From Aurifilum marmelostoma (taxonomy: Eukaryota; Ascomycota; Sordariomycetes; Diaporthales; Cryphonectriaceae), in contig JAMXSV010000003.1 of assembly GCA_027559495.1 (NCBI GenBank), positions 3,534,001 through 3,598,000 on the forward strand: a stretch of 64,000 bases of DNA, in the 5' to 3' direction. A program made the position numbers and the translations under genes. How positions within the stretch are numbered: position 1 is the stretch's first letter; every line of letters starts with the position of its first letter. Below the pieces are notes generated by a model. The model worked only from the letters and a program-made list of their open reading frames with translations, was not told the DNA's origin and made no database searches. Shown piece after piece: positions 45,850 through 57,510 of the stretch.

Positions 45850-45996
45850 GCACGACATTGAGACAAGCGCGAACAGTGCCACCACCACCGCTACAGCTAC
45901 ACTACTTGGTATACCGATTACTGAATCCACAGTCAGCCTCGCGGGATCTGACGGGATCCCCCTGGCTATATCTGGAATAAATCGTTCGGCGAGATG
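45850..45996 (+). other. Short candidate ORF with promoter-like leader
   Basis: A TATAAAT at 45664-45670 and a long CT-rich leader resemble a fungal promoter. The first ATG in a decent context (45850) opens a 48-residue frame (MHDIETSANSATTT...). Its stop overlaps the ATG of a second frame, 45994-46308 (104 residues). Neither protein is recognised. This could be a small gene, a uORF-bearing leader or chance. Confidence 0.2.
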
Positions 45997-46308
45997 ACGG
46001 CATATCCGCAGTCTATGTCAGTGAGCCAACCTGCTCACATTATGGAGCAGCCGAGCGAGGTCACCACAGGAAAGGAAGGCGAGCAACCTCGTTGTCGCCG
46101 TTCTCACAGCCCTTGGCATGGTCGTCGTTTGAAGAAGACGGCGCACCAATCATGGGCTCTGCTGGGCACTGGCCTGGTAGGGAACCCAGGGGGTAGGGCT
46201 GAAAAGCACGACGATGCCTGTCCTGTCCTGTCCTGTCCCGCTGACAAAGATGGTGTGATTTCGGATCCAGCGTGCATCGTAGGGCAGGAGTCGGGGGAGA
46301 GGGTATGA

Positions 46309-47643
46309 TTCTAGCACGCTGCAGGCTGCATCAACTTTACCAGGCTGGTGGTTCCAACGTTACACTCGAGATGGGACAAAAGAAATAGACCCCTTCTTCA
46401 TCTCGCATCACCGCGAGGTTAGATCTCCACAGGCGAGATGTGCCAGGGAAGAACTGCCCTCGGCACTGGAGACGCAACACTCATCCTCTCCCTCAAGGTC
46501 GCCTTCCAATGTCATCGTAGGCACAGAATGTCATCCTGTTGCCAGCAGGGGCGGGCCAGGCAGCAGAGGCCATCCGTCGAGACCATCCATCAAGGCCAAA
46601 TCATGCCTTCATCTCCCTGAACTGTGAGGAGGAACAAGTTCGCCACGCCGGCACGCATCCCTTACTTGCGGGTGGAATCTATTCAGGCCAGACGAGCCTC
46701 GGTCCCTATTCAGTCAGGACAACCGACAAGAAGGGTCTGGAACCTTGGATCTTTGTCGCATGGCGGGGTCTTCTCTGCGCGGCTCCAGAACAAAACCCTC
46801 GCACGACATGCATCGTGGTACCTGCAGACGCAGGATCTAAGGCGCTCTCGAAAGATTCGCCGCATCTCTACGCTAGCGGCGGGCGCACACCAGCGACAAG
46901 GTCTTTTTTTTTTTTTAGTCAACCTTGTCTGTATTCTCGGGTCCGTATATCTCTTGCCTGCCTTGCAGTCGAACACATCGCATGCTCATACGGTGCATAG
47001 CCTTGTTGGGTTGACTCTCTTGGTCGTCCAAATAGCCCCGCGCCAGACCGAACAAGGAGGGCAGGCCGGGCTCGGATAGGCAGGAAGGGTCCCTTTGTCA
47101 TATCTTCTACTACAGTACAAGGTAATCGCGGTGGGCCCAGGAAAGCAACAGGCTCGCAGATTAGCATCTCCACGTCGTCCCCGCCCCGTTGTCCCGCCCT
47201 GGCGCCGGCCCTTCCCACTGCTGGCGTCACAGACGGCGGCTCTGGGCATTGGCTGGGCCTTGGTCTGTCTGTCCTCGTGATCCAAACCTCACGCGAGCAA
47301 CACACTGCGAGAAATCACGCCCACAGTAAGCTCGTGTCGTCGTGATTAGAGAGCGTGTGTGTTCTGGCATGACACACACCAAGGTGGTATTTATCATCGC
47401 CTTCTTCAGAGCCTGTAAATTTATTTGAAATCTGTCAGGAGTGATCTCACTGAAGCCTTTCCAAAAGATTTCAGAGGCGTCAGGCTGTGTTGCTATTTGC
47501 GATTAATCGCCAACAGATGGGCAGTCCTAGATGATATTACGGCGAACGTAGGACCACTATTACAAGAACTTACCATCGGCTATCGTCGTCGTAGTCGTCC
47601 TCTACTTTCTTGCAGGCAGCCAGACTAGTGCAGGCCCACACGA

Positions 47644-47674
<31 letters not shown>

Positions 47675-49323
47675 CCACACACACACACATATCTGACCCG
47701 ACGAAGCCCGCAGCAGTGATCGTCACCAATCTCGGGATACGCGTCCATTCTTGGACCCCGACTCAATTGTGTCGCCGGCGATGTCACCACAACAGCATGC
47801 CAAGCATTTCTGATTCACAGCCCCTAGTATCGTCACATGGTGCTTATCGAGAACACACAGCCCTCCGTTGCCCGACTGCACGGCGGCGGCACGACGGTTC
47901 TTGTGTCGCCGACGCCAACTGCGTGCCATGCGCGGACGGGGGGAAGGGGGATGCAGGTACATATGGTTGGTCTACGTTAGCGCGCTCGTGCAAGTTCCAC
48001 AGGACTCCGCGGGTCTCGTATATGGCTCAGCTCCCGGGAAGAACTGATTTGAGGTTGTAAGGGAGAGGGTCTGTAGCAGCTCGCAGTCCAGGATACATGC
48101 GACTTGTCTGTCTCAGTCTGCCGTCATGCCTCGAACCGGCCCCGAGTGGAGCAACCGGTGCCGAGCCCGGTGGGAGAGGTACCGCCGTCGTCGCTGTCAT
48201 GACTAAAACCTGAAGACTCCAGGTCTATTTCCCTACGTTGGAGACCCGAAGGAAAATGGCCATAGGATACGAGCACATGGTTCACCTGTAAACCCACCCC
48301 AAGGCAAGATGACAACTGCGTGCAGCAAATTATACGGCAGGACCATGCGCAAGTTGTTGCGCCACTCAGCCCCTCCAGGCACGTTGCAGTGAAATGTGGC
48401 GTCTCTTTTCGATGCTTCGCCGCAGTGGTGATTATGGTTCTACGGACTCGCTGCCCTTTTCGTCTGCATCAGCTATATTTCGCCTTCATTCTAGCTCTGG
48501 TCGGGTGGGGGCAGTATCTCCAGCGCAGGATGCCCGAGACCTGGATATGCGTAGACCGACGCCAGCGTCCTGCAGGGGAGCGGCACCTCGGGACCGAGTT
48601 CGGCCGCGGGCGGTGCGGTCATCCCCTCACGAAACCTTCCCCGACCGTCTCGAGCACCGAACAAGCTCACACAACAGACACGTCGACGAGCTCTGCCCTG
48701 CTGGCTCACCTTCAAAGGTTTTGCCCATCCGATTCACGACTGTGGAACGCCATCGAGCCTCTAGTCAAGTCCCTGCCTACGATCCCGGCCTCTTGATTTC
48801 AGGGCCGGGGCAAGATCGTCCTCGCGCCCCCCCGCGTATAACGCATAACGGTCCAAGAAATTCGATCAGTCACTACACGTTTCAGCCGGCAAAAGTCTGG
48901 CTTTCTTGGCCCTGTTTCGTGCGCGGCAGACTCGGAACACTCCGAGGAACTGAATTACGGCTGGAGGCATGAGCGTGAGAGAGAGAGAGAGATCTCTCCT
49001 CGACTCTCTTCAATATGGTCACCAGGGCTCTGTATGCAGTCTGTACGCTGCTTTATGTCCATGTCTACCTGAGAGTATGTGGTTTGCCATCCCCATCAGA
49101 AAGAGGACGTAAACCTCCACGGCCGAAAGAATCACTCACTTATACTGGCTTGTTGCTTTGCAGTTCGTCTACCTCATACGACCGCCGCCGCAACAACGAA
49201 CGTAAACTCCTCCGACTAGAAACATACGTCAAGCAGACGACTTGAAAGCGACATACGAAACACCCACCCTTACCGTCTCCTGCAAAGACGACGACCATAG
49301 ATGAGCATAGTAGACCTACCACA
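46309..49323. other. 3 kb without a convincing gene
   Basis: Several long overlapping frames exist on both strands (for example 48394-48972), but they are Arg/Ser/Pro-rich and lack domain features. A TGTCC repeat lies just before at about 46218-46238, and a CT/CA dinucleotide tract lies inside. The last 300 bases should contain the promoter of the hydrolase gene. Confidence 0.4.
47647..47688. repeat. (TC)n(CA)n microsatellite
   Basis: About 14 TC units followed by about 6 CA units in an intergenic region. Likely polymorphic, with no assigned function. Confidence 0.9.
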
Positions 49324-50804
49324 ATGTCGGCCGCGACAATCACCCGTCCACCACCGACTCACGCATCCCAAGCCCTCCGCAGGTCTACCCAGACACAGCA
49401 CGAGAATGCCTCCTCCCTCAACCCTACACCCACAAGGAAGAAGCAGAGGCAGGGAAGAGTCAGGGCCACACCGCCGCTCGCCCAAAAGTTTGGCCTGGCG
49501 GCACAGATCTACGGCCTCCAGGGGTTGATGGGAACAGTGACATGGTTTCAAGAGTGGAGAGAATGGCTCTATCCGCCCAGCGGCGGCGGTGGTGGCGGCC
49601 CCGACATTGTCAAGACCTACGAGGTGCGGCCGGGCCTCAGTGTGCGGTATACATCGGCCCCTCTCCTCCTTTTCTCGCGCCTTCCCGCCCTTGCTGACCT
49701 CGAGCGTGTCCCGCAAACAGCATCTTCTTCCCTGCGTCCTACGACCTCACCTCCCCACAGACCCTCCCGACCGTCCTCTCCATCCACGGCGGCGGCTTCT
49801 GCCTCGGCACAGCCCGCGAAGACGACGAGTGGAACAGGGCCTTTGCAGACTCGCAGGGAGTGCTCGTCATAAGCCTGCCTTACTCCAAGGCCCCGCGCGC
49901 CCCGTTCCCAGCTGCGCTGCACGATCTCGAGGCCCTGTACCTGGCTGTCCTGGCCGACGAGAGTCTCCCGATCGATCGGACGTCGTCCTGCACAGGTACA
50001 TTGAAAAAGGGCAGGGTCGCAGTGCTCGGCTACGACGCAGGCGGGAACCTCGCCCTGGGCCTGAGCCAGCTGCCTGCTATCCGCAGGAACACAGTGGCCC
50101 CCACTGCAGCAGTCAGTATCTCGGGCTACCTCGACCTAGAGAGGTCCGCGGCGGACAAGGCGCAGAACAGACCGTACAAGACTGCGCCGGGGACGGGCTC
50201 GCGCAGCGGGGCGGTCGACGTGCTGGCGAGCACGCACGAGGCGTATGTGTGGAGTTATACCCCGTACGGACATGACCTCAGAGACCCGCTCTTGAGCCCT
50301 GCGTACGCGACCTGGGCAGACGAGGGTGGTGGTGGACAGGGCGGGCTCCCGCCTCACGTATGTCTCGTGGGGGTCGAGCTGGACATGTTGGCCCACGAGA
50401 GCTGGCGGCTTGCTTGCCGTCTTGTTCGAGATGGCGGCGTAAAGAGGGGTGATGGGCGGTACGAAGGGTGGAGGGTACCCGATCCGGATGCCGATCATCT
50501 CTCAGAGAAGATCTGCGGGAAGGGTCAGAGCGAATCGAACGAGATCTTACAAGATCCAAACGATGACGGGTTGAGTCTCCGCCATAGGTATGGGTTCGAA
50601 GTTCGCTGGGACAACACAGACGGCAGTGTCTCGCCCAACGGAAGCGTCAAGTGGATTCTGGTACCGGATGTGCTGCATGGGTTTGAGAGTGTCGTGGCCG
50701 CCCGTGCCGAAACAGCAGGAGAACAGCCAGCGCAGCATACTGACACATACGCATATGTGGGAGAGGTTGGGAGGTGGTTACGCGAGACTGTCTGGGGGAT
50801 GTGA
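49324..50804 (+). CDS. Alpha/beta hydrolase (HSL/esterase fold) with Asp at the nucleophile position
   Basis: Exons 49324-49646 and 49721-50804 encode 468 residues. The intron has donor GTATAC, branch CTGAC and acceptor ACAG. A 60-residue basic Ser/Thr/Pro-rich lead is followed by a hydrolase-3 type fold. The oxyanion motif IHGGGFCLG is at His130-Gly133. The elbow reads LGYDAGGNLAL, with Asp213 where GxSxG enzymes have Ser. The acid residue is probably Asp329 in GVELDMLAHE, and the base His427 in VLHGFES. Relatives deacylate sterol esters, lipids or xenobiotic esters. With Ser replaced by Asp, the protein either works as a different hydrolase or is a non-catalytic member. No signal peptide is evident. 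The rest of the fold and the acid/base residues appear well preserved, which speaks against simple decay. Confidence 0.85.
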
Positions 50805-51493
50805 TTGATTTCCATGATCCTCAATGATATTTACCATTCCTTTAGAGAACTTGGAGTTTTGCACTCCACCTGAGAGCTGAAATCAAAAACAAAAGCCATT
50901 GCGCCCAAAGACAGTCCTTCCATACATACATACTTCGAGACGATTGAGGTCAGCAGAGGTCGATAAACAGGTTCCTTTCGCGATCCAATCGTTACTGACT
51001 GACGAGCAGAGGGAACTAGGAGCACACTACCATCTACACGCCAGGCTCAGATTCACACATCTTACCAACAAAATATCGCAGTTTGACCGATTCCCTGGTT
51101 GACACCCGATTTCTTGTCGACATTCAATGATGCGAGCTCTTTACATATCATGACGGCACTATATAGTACAAATAGATAAGACACGCGCAGACACAACAAA
51201 CATCATAGCCCCCTCCTTTCCCGCCCAAGACACGCCCAGCCCCGTGAATAGATCCATACTGTCGTTCCACGACCCGTCATCATGCCTGCCACCTGTTGAA
51301 AGTCCATGCACGCGAGTGGCTAGCTAGACCTTTCTCGGCAAGAAGCCATTACAAGCAGCGGCAGCAGTAGCAGCAGCAGCATATGTGTGCAAGTTTCGTT
51401 TCGTTACTATACAGCACAGCATCCCAAATTCATGCAAGTCCCTCCCAGATGGTATACGAAAAGAGAGAAGATCGTTTCCTTCAGACAACAACC
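50805..51493. other. Convergent intergenic region, no gene seen
   Basis: About 690 bases between the hydrolase and the SAPS gene ends. A GCAGCAGTAGCAGCAGCAG tract lies at about 51357-51380. No coding feature is recognised. Confidence 0.4.
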
Positions 51494-54400
51494 TCATCCT
51501 CCCCCCTCGTCTGGCTCTTCGATGCTCGTGCGACGCTTGGCTTCGACAGTAGGTTGCACTTTCTCGCCGTCCTCGCTGAGCACGACAGGACGATCGGCGG
51601 CTTCCTTCTTCTCTCCCTCAACGCTGCCGGCATCCGCTTGCTCTGCCTCTTCCTCGGCAGCCGTCTTCTCTCCCTCGAGACTTCCTCCCGTTGCCTTCTC
51701 TGCCTCGCTCGGCTCATGCTCCTCCTTGCTGGGGCTAGCATCCTTGTCCTTTTTCGTAAAGGGCCACAGGCCCATGAGGCCCTTATTTCCCGAGCTGGCA
51801 CTGCTGCTGCCAGCTCCAGGCGGGTGCACGGGCAACGGCTTCACGAGGATCTTCTCCCTGTCAGCATCGATGCCGCTCCCGCTCGCGCCCCCTTGACCCT
51901 CGGGCATGGCAAAGTCCCCAAACTCCTCGTCCTCGTCACTACTGTTCCCGCCACCTGCACCACGCTCGCCCACCTCTTCCTCGTCCGAAGAAGAGTCCCG
52001 CCCGTCACCAAACTTCTCGTTCTTTTCGGCAGGCTTGTTGTTCTTGCGGGTTCCGAGCGCTCCACGCCACCAGCTCCCGCGGTTCCAAGCACTGCCCCCG
52101 CGGGCGCCATCGGCAGAAGCAGCACCTAAATCTCCGTCGTCACTGCCCTCATCGCTACCTTCGTCGCTACCCTCGTCCTCATCATCCGCGAAAGGATTCC
52201 TGAGTCCGCTCTCGGAAGGGTCAGTCTGCATGAGGAGCGAAGACATGCCACCACGCCCAAGGCCTGTCTCGTTTTCTTCTTCGACATCACCGCCACCCTC
52301 CTCAGCCTTGCGCTTCGAGGCAAGACGTGCAGCAAATGCCATACGCGCGCGCGAGGGAGGGATGTTCAGCGGAGGTGGGGGTGGTGGGGGTGGCGGGATA
52401 GATGGCGGGTTCAGGCTGTTGGATGCGCTGGTGGAGTTGAGCGGGTCGGTATAGGCGCGGAACTAGAATGTCGGTCAGTAACTTGAACCGAGAGTATATG
52501 AAAATGGCTGAGTTCCTGCAAACGAAAGGAGACAGACGAGAGAAACAAGCAAGAGAGCAAGGGTAGTCGACAAAGAGTCACCACCAGAGCACGGGCGGGT
52601 GACGAGAGGCCAATTTCCACACGAAAGCACCAGGAGGAGTGAGCCGACTGACGGAGGAGGCTCCAGCCCTGGCCGGGACGGAATAGGTCGGTCCTGGATG
52701 TAAGTCGGCATGGCCAGTCCTTGAGATATCATGACACAAAACAGACGACACAATCGACGACGATCAGAAACCACAAGAAGAAATGAACAGCGTCCATCAT
52801 CATCATCATCATCATCGGCATCGGTATCCCAGAGCCGGACAGACAAGACGCTGAACTATCCTGTCGCGCCATGGCCAATTTTTTCTTCTTTTTGGGACCC
52901 CGCTCTTATAAACCGAACACTGCCATGGAACCCTACAATAAGCTGGAAAAGGCCCCCTCGTTATGTCTGCAAGCTATTTGGCGATCTGTGGGGTTGGTCA
53001 CACGTCCTGGTCGTATCGGCTTTGTGTGGAGGCTGGGCTGGTCCGAACAAGAGCTCTCCGATGTTTTGCTGCGCCTGCTCGTGAGGCAGCATGGTGCTCG
53101 ATGTCCTCGTGCTCCGGGGCCCGGCGGTCGACACACTCTCTAGCTTGTCGCCTTCCGCTTGGCCGACGACAGCTGCTTCTGACACCCCGTCTTCCGCTTG
53201 TCGGACAGGATCCATGTCTTCTTGCTCCTCCTGCGCCTCATGGCGACCATCCTCATCGACATCCTCCCACTCGTCAGGCGAGAGATAATGCAGCGATGCA
53301 TCCGAATTGTCATCCAGCGACACGTCCTCAAACTGTTGGTCCTGTGTGAACCACGACCTGCTGGCTGCGATGAAGTCCAGGCCACCCGGGATGTACTTAT
53401 CATCAGGTGACTCATGGCCAAGCTCGTCGCTGTCTGATAGCCTAGGTCTCTTGTTTGGGTTTGTAGCCGCGAGAGAGACGCGCGCGTTGGATCGTGCCGA
53501 CGGCTCCTCTTCATCACCCTCGTCGTCTTCTTCGTCGTCGTCCTCCTCGTCACTGCCGTCCACAGCGCTCATGCTGACAGAATGTATGAAAGAATGCGGC
53601 GCGGGGCGGCCCGCAGAAGACAAACCAGAGAACCTCCTAGTGCGGCGGTTAAGGGAAGAACTGACCTCATTGTTGACATCCTCCTCATTTTCAGCCTCCT
53701 CATCCTCATCTTCATCAGAGCTGCTTCCAAAGCCAGACATCAGCGTCCCGGCAGAGATGGCGAAAGGCCCAATTCCGTTTCCTCCTCCGTCCCCACCCAT
53801 GTCTCCCAGGTTGCCATTCAGACCCGCCTCTGCAAGCGCGTTGGAACCACCGCCTTGGGAGCTGCCGAAAGCTGCGCCGAGGCTGGACAGCCCCACCGTG
53901 GAGAGGCCGCCAGCTTGACGATTGCTCAAGGCCACCTCAGGACGTACTCCGCCCAGAATAGCGTTGTCACGTTCTCGGGTCTCGGCTAGCGCACCCTCGA
54001 CATAGTTGATCCATTCCTGGTCCATGACCCTCTGTAAGACAGTCTCGCTAAGGAGCTCGGGGGGTGGCGCTCGGTGAATTTGACAACCTCCTCAGCGATG
54101 AGCGTGAGGTGACCCATGTAGCCCATCCGGGTTCGTGACTGCCGCTGCGACTCCTCACTAGCGCGCTGGCCATTGATGATCTGGGTAGTGACGTCGGCAG
54201 CTTCAAACAGAGAAATTGCCAGGGTCGGGTTGTACCCCCTGTCCATGGGTCCGTTGAACACCTGCTGTACGATATCATAGACGACATTGTGCAGGAAGTT
54301 GTTCCATGGATACTTGAAAAAGAACGAGAGGATCGTCGGCACAACATTGTGCTCAACAAACTGTATCTTCAGGAAGTCGCCGACAACAGGCTGCAGACTC

Positions 54401-56606
54401 GACAGGTCTGCCTCCGTGGGGCCCTCCTTGGCTTCAGTCACGGAAGTGTCGCCGGCTTCCTGCTGAGGCTTGGGTGGCTCCACCGATCCCGCACCTGTCT
54501 GGCCTGCTTCAGCACCGGGTTTTGCCTTCTGCTCCTCTGCTGCAGGAGCAGCAACGTCTTGTGCACCTGTCGCGGGCGGGGAGAATAGAGGGGCAGGCTT
54601 CTCGGTATCGTCCAGAGCCGCCTCGACGGGCTCTGTCGCTTCTGTCGCCGCAGCGTCGACCTTCTCGGGCTTGGCCTCGGACCCAGCCACAGAAGACTCA
54701 GCAGGTGTATTGGTGCCGGGCGTGCTCGAAGCCTCGCTACTCTCGCCGGCGGCAGATGTATCCTGCATCTGTGGCGTTGCCGGCTTGTCTTCGAGGATCG
54801 ACTTCTGCAGGTCTTCTACCAGATCCTCGACCTTCTCCTCAGCAGCGGGTGGCGAGCTCGGCAGCTCGTCGACCTCGGCGGCCCTCTGCTTGGATGGCGA
54901 AAGGGGCGCAACGACCAGGTCTGGCTCGTCGAAGTGAGGCTTCCCCGCCTCATCATCGGCCACGTTGAGCCGAGGCGAGGTGAGGGGCTCGTCCACGAAA
55001 TCGTCGTCGTCCTTGTCGAGGAATGACGACGCCTGCCCAGATTGTATCTCATCAGCGGCATTGACGAACTCGTGCGAGGTATCCTCGGTCATCTCGGTGC
55101 TGTGAGCCACCTCTTCGAAGCCATCGTCTTCCGAGATGTTGGTGATCTGTAGCCGACCCTCGTCGACGGGTGATGAGTGGGAGATCCTCATGGTGAGATC
55201 GTCAGCAGACGATGGCAGCTCTTCACCGCGCAGGGCGGACAGCTTGCCATCAACCCGAAGCCGTTGGCGCTCGGCATCCCTTGCTGCTATCAACTCCTCG
55301 GACCCGACCTCGTTCAGCAGGCCCATATTGCTGCAGTGCAGGAGCTCCGCCATGAGCTCGCACGTCTTGAAGCGGTCGAAGCCGAGCGGCTCGATCTTGT
55401 CACCAAAGGTAGACTCGAGCCGTGCCTTTTGCGCCGGGGCATTCATGATCAGGTTCATAAAGTTGGGGACATTTTCCGCAAAGAGCCGCAGCAGGGTTCC
55501 CAGGTAGATGGGGTCGCGACTTGAAGGGATAGCATTGGCCTCGGCACCGACATCAGGGTCGTAGTCGGAGTTGTTCTTGCGGATAACCTCAATGACGATA
55601 CCCACACCGACGGTGAGGGCGTTCCCTCCACCCAGCATGTATGCGATCAGCTGCTCGACGCACGGCTTCGAGACCAGCTGCCTAGTAAGCTCGTTGGGGC
55701 CGATGCACGTCTGTTCGTTCTGCGAAGCATTGGCCGATACGGTGATGATGGCCTTCATGAAATCGCCGGCTGAGGTCTGGGTTGCCCAGCTATGTTCGGG
55801 GCCGAGGAAGGAGAGGAGGGTCGGCATAACGTCTTGTGTGTAGAGCCACTATGAAAGAGAGAAGGAGAGGAGGTGGGGTTAGCAGGGGTGCCAGAGCTTG
55901 CTCGAAGACGAGACAGACATACCTCGACGATGCCCTGTCCAGCTTCTGTACGCTCGAGGCTGATGATCTTGAGCAGCAGATCCATTATCATAGGACAGTC
56001 CACATGCCGCAGCATATCGGGGACGGCATTCTCGATAGACTTGAGAAGATCGATCATCTCCTCGGTCTTCTTGTCGAAGAGTGCCTCGTTGACCTTTGTG
56101 AAGTAGCTGGCCTGCAGCGGATCAAGCGGGGTATCCCGCCGCAGGAAATCCCAAAAGTTGCGCAGCATGATCTTGTTGGCGAGCAGAGCCTCGCAGATCG
56201 ACCAGTTGTCAGAGGCCAGAATCTCGGCAGCCACATAGGCATACCTGTTCCGCTTTTTCTCCTGCTCCTCCTCCTTGTTCTCCGGCTCTGATGCGCGTGA
56301 GGAAGCCCTGGGCCTGGAGAAAGGCAGGACGCGAGCCTTGCCCTTGTCGGCATCGTCATCATCGTCGGCCGGGGCGGCGCCAGAATCGGGGGTGGCGACG
56401 GGCTCGAGCCTCGGGGCGACGACGTATTCGAGCAGGCTCACGAGGACGGGCTCGTCCCTGAGGTAGTCTATGAGCTTTGCATTGTGCTGCTTCAGCTCCT
56501 GGATCAGGTCGCTCTCGTCCAGAAGCTCCTCGAGGGTGAAGTCGGACTTGTCGAGGATGGTATCGATGGTGGAGATGTTGGCGTAGCCGCCGAACCGCCA
56601 GAACAT
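51494..56606 (-). CDS. SAPS-family Sit4/PP6 phosphatase-associated regulatory protein
   Basis: Exon 1 is 55923-56606 and starts with the canonical MFWRFGGYANISTIDTILDK. Exon 2 starts at 55848 (WLYTQDVMP) after a phase 0 intron. The SAPS helical repeat region runs to about residue 850 with an acidic Ser/Pro/Glu-rich insert, then continues through MDQEWINYVEG, LAETRERDNAILGG, LSPDEWEDVDEDG and NIGELLFGPAQ near 53020. A one-base gap in a C6 run at 54059-54064 breaks the frame between ERHPP and ELLSETV. The C-terminal part (RMAFAARLASKR, NPFADDEDE, EEFGDFAMPEG, VKPLPVHP, LMGLWPF, RRTSIEEPDEG) lies at 51494-52462. I assign it to the same gene because these motifs are typical of SAPS tails, but the 550 bases between (52463-53013) have no obvious single intron solution. 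SAPS proteins bind Sit4/PP6 phosphatase and direct it in cell-cycle and TOR signalling. Expected length is about 1500 residues. Confidence 0.82.
54059..54064 (-). other. C6 homopolymer (coding strand), probable one-base deletion in the SAPS gene
   Basis: Upstream, the frame reads KFTERHPP. With six C the frame then drifts to SSLARLSYRG and stops at 53986. With a seventh C it continues ELLSETVLQRVMDQEWIN, matching the family. A sequencing or assembly error is the simplest explanation. Confidence 0.7.
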
Positions 56607-57510
56607 GATGCCAGCGCTGTGGTCAAGACCCCTATGTCACGGCGCCAGCTGAGTGACGCCAGACGGGGGACAGGATGTGGAGGGGAGTGTATCGAGGATG
56701 GAGGGCGGCGCTCATGCAGATGGTGGTGTTGATGGTCGTCAGGAGGAGGCTGTTGTGCGACAAGCCAGGTCACAAGACCTCATACGACGAGACGCAAGCC
56801 GTACCGCCGGTAATCGATAACACCGGTGCCGGGTGTTTCTCTGAGGGGCCTGGACCTCGAACCGAGGAGAGCGGGCAGGGTGGGAAAATGGCCGAATCCC
56901 CGGACTCCAGCGGCCAAGGCTTGTCGAGATGAGCAATCTTGATCGCGCAGGCTGGTTCCCGGTCTAAAGTACAGCAGGAGGCATGCAGTCCTGAGGGTAT
57001 GCAGAATAAATCTTGAAAGGGTATCGCAATGAAGTCTATGATTGTGTTTTGCGTGGCGTGATGCAGAAATGTGGTCGTCTGTCTGCAGGTGGCAGATGGA
57101 TGGACTGGCTGGGTCAGTGGGAGTACTGACGTTGGAGATGGATTGAAGTCGGTCGGAGAGAACCTGACTTGAATGGAGGTCAGTCAGCTTGACAGTGTTT
57201 TACCATACTTGGTTTAGCCTGGGCGGGTCGCATGGCAGGGCCCCAGGGCCAACAGGGCCAGCAGGGCACAGCCATCAGCTGCTAAGAGAGGGTGTTGTGT
57301 GGTGAGTGTGTGTCCACCCGTCCCATAGCGCCACAGTAAGTAGTAATCAACCACATGGCCTATGGTGTCTGACGTGCAGGCCAATCACGCGCCACGCCTC
57401 CACGATGCAAGCCTTTTTTTTTTTTTTCAGGGCGGGTGAATTGTGGGTGCAGACCTACCCTTTTCTTTTTTTCTTTCTTTTTTAACTCATTGTTTCTTTC
57501 GCCCGACCCC
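56607..57510. other. Promoter-side region of the SAPS gene
   Basis: About 900 bases upstream of the SAPS ATG with normal CpG frequency. T-runs lie at 57415-57428 and around 57470-57483. No gene is recognised. Confidence 0.4.

Noticed and set aside
48394..48972. 192-codon plus-strand frame
   Set aside because: Arg/Ser/Pro-rich without domains. A second overlapping frame of similar length argues for chance in GC-rich DNA.
52475..52846. 123-codon frame between the SAPS halves
   Set aside because: It starts in a GAT repeat and shows no similarity to SAPS tails. More likely intron or leader sequence.
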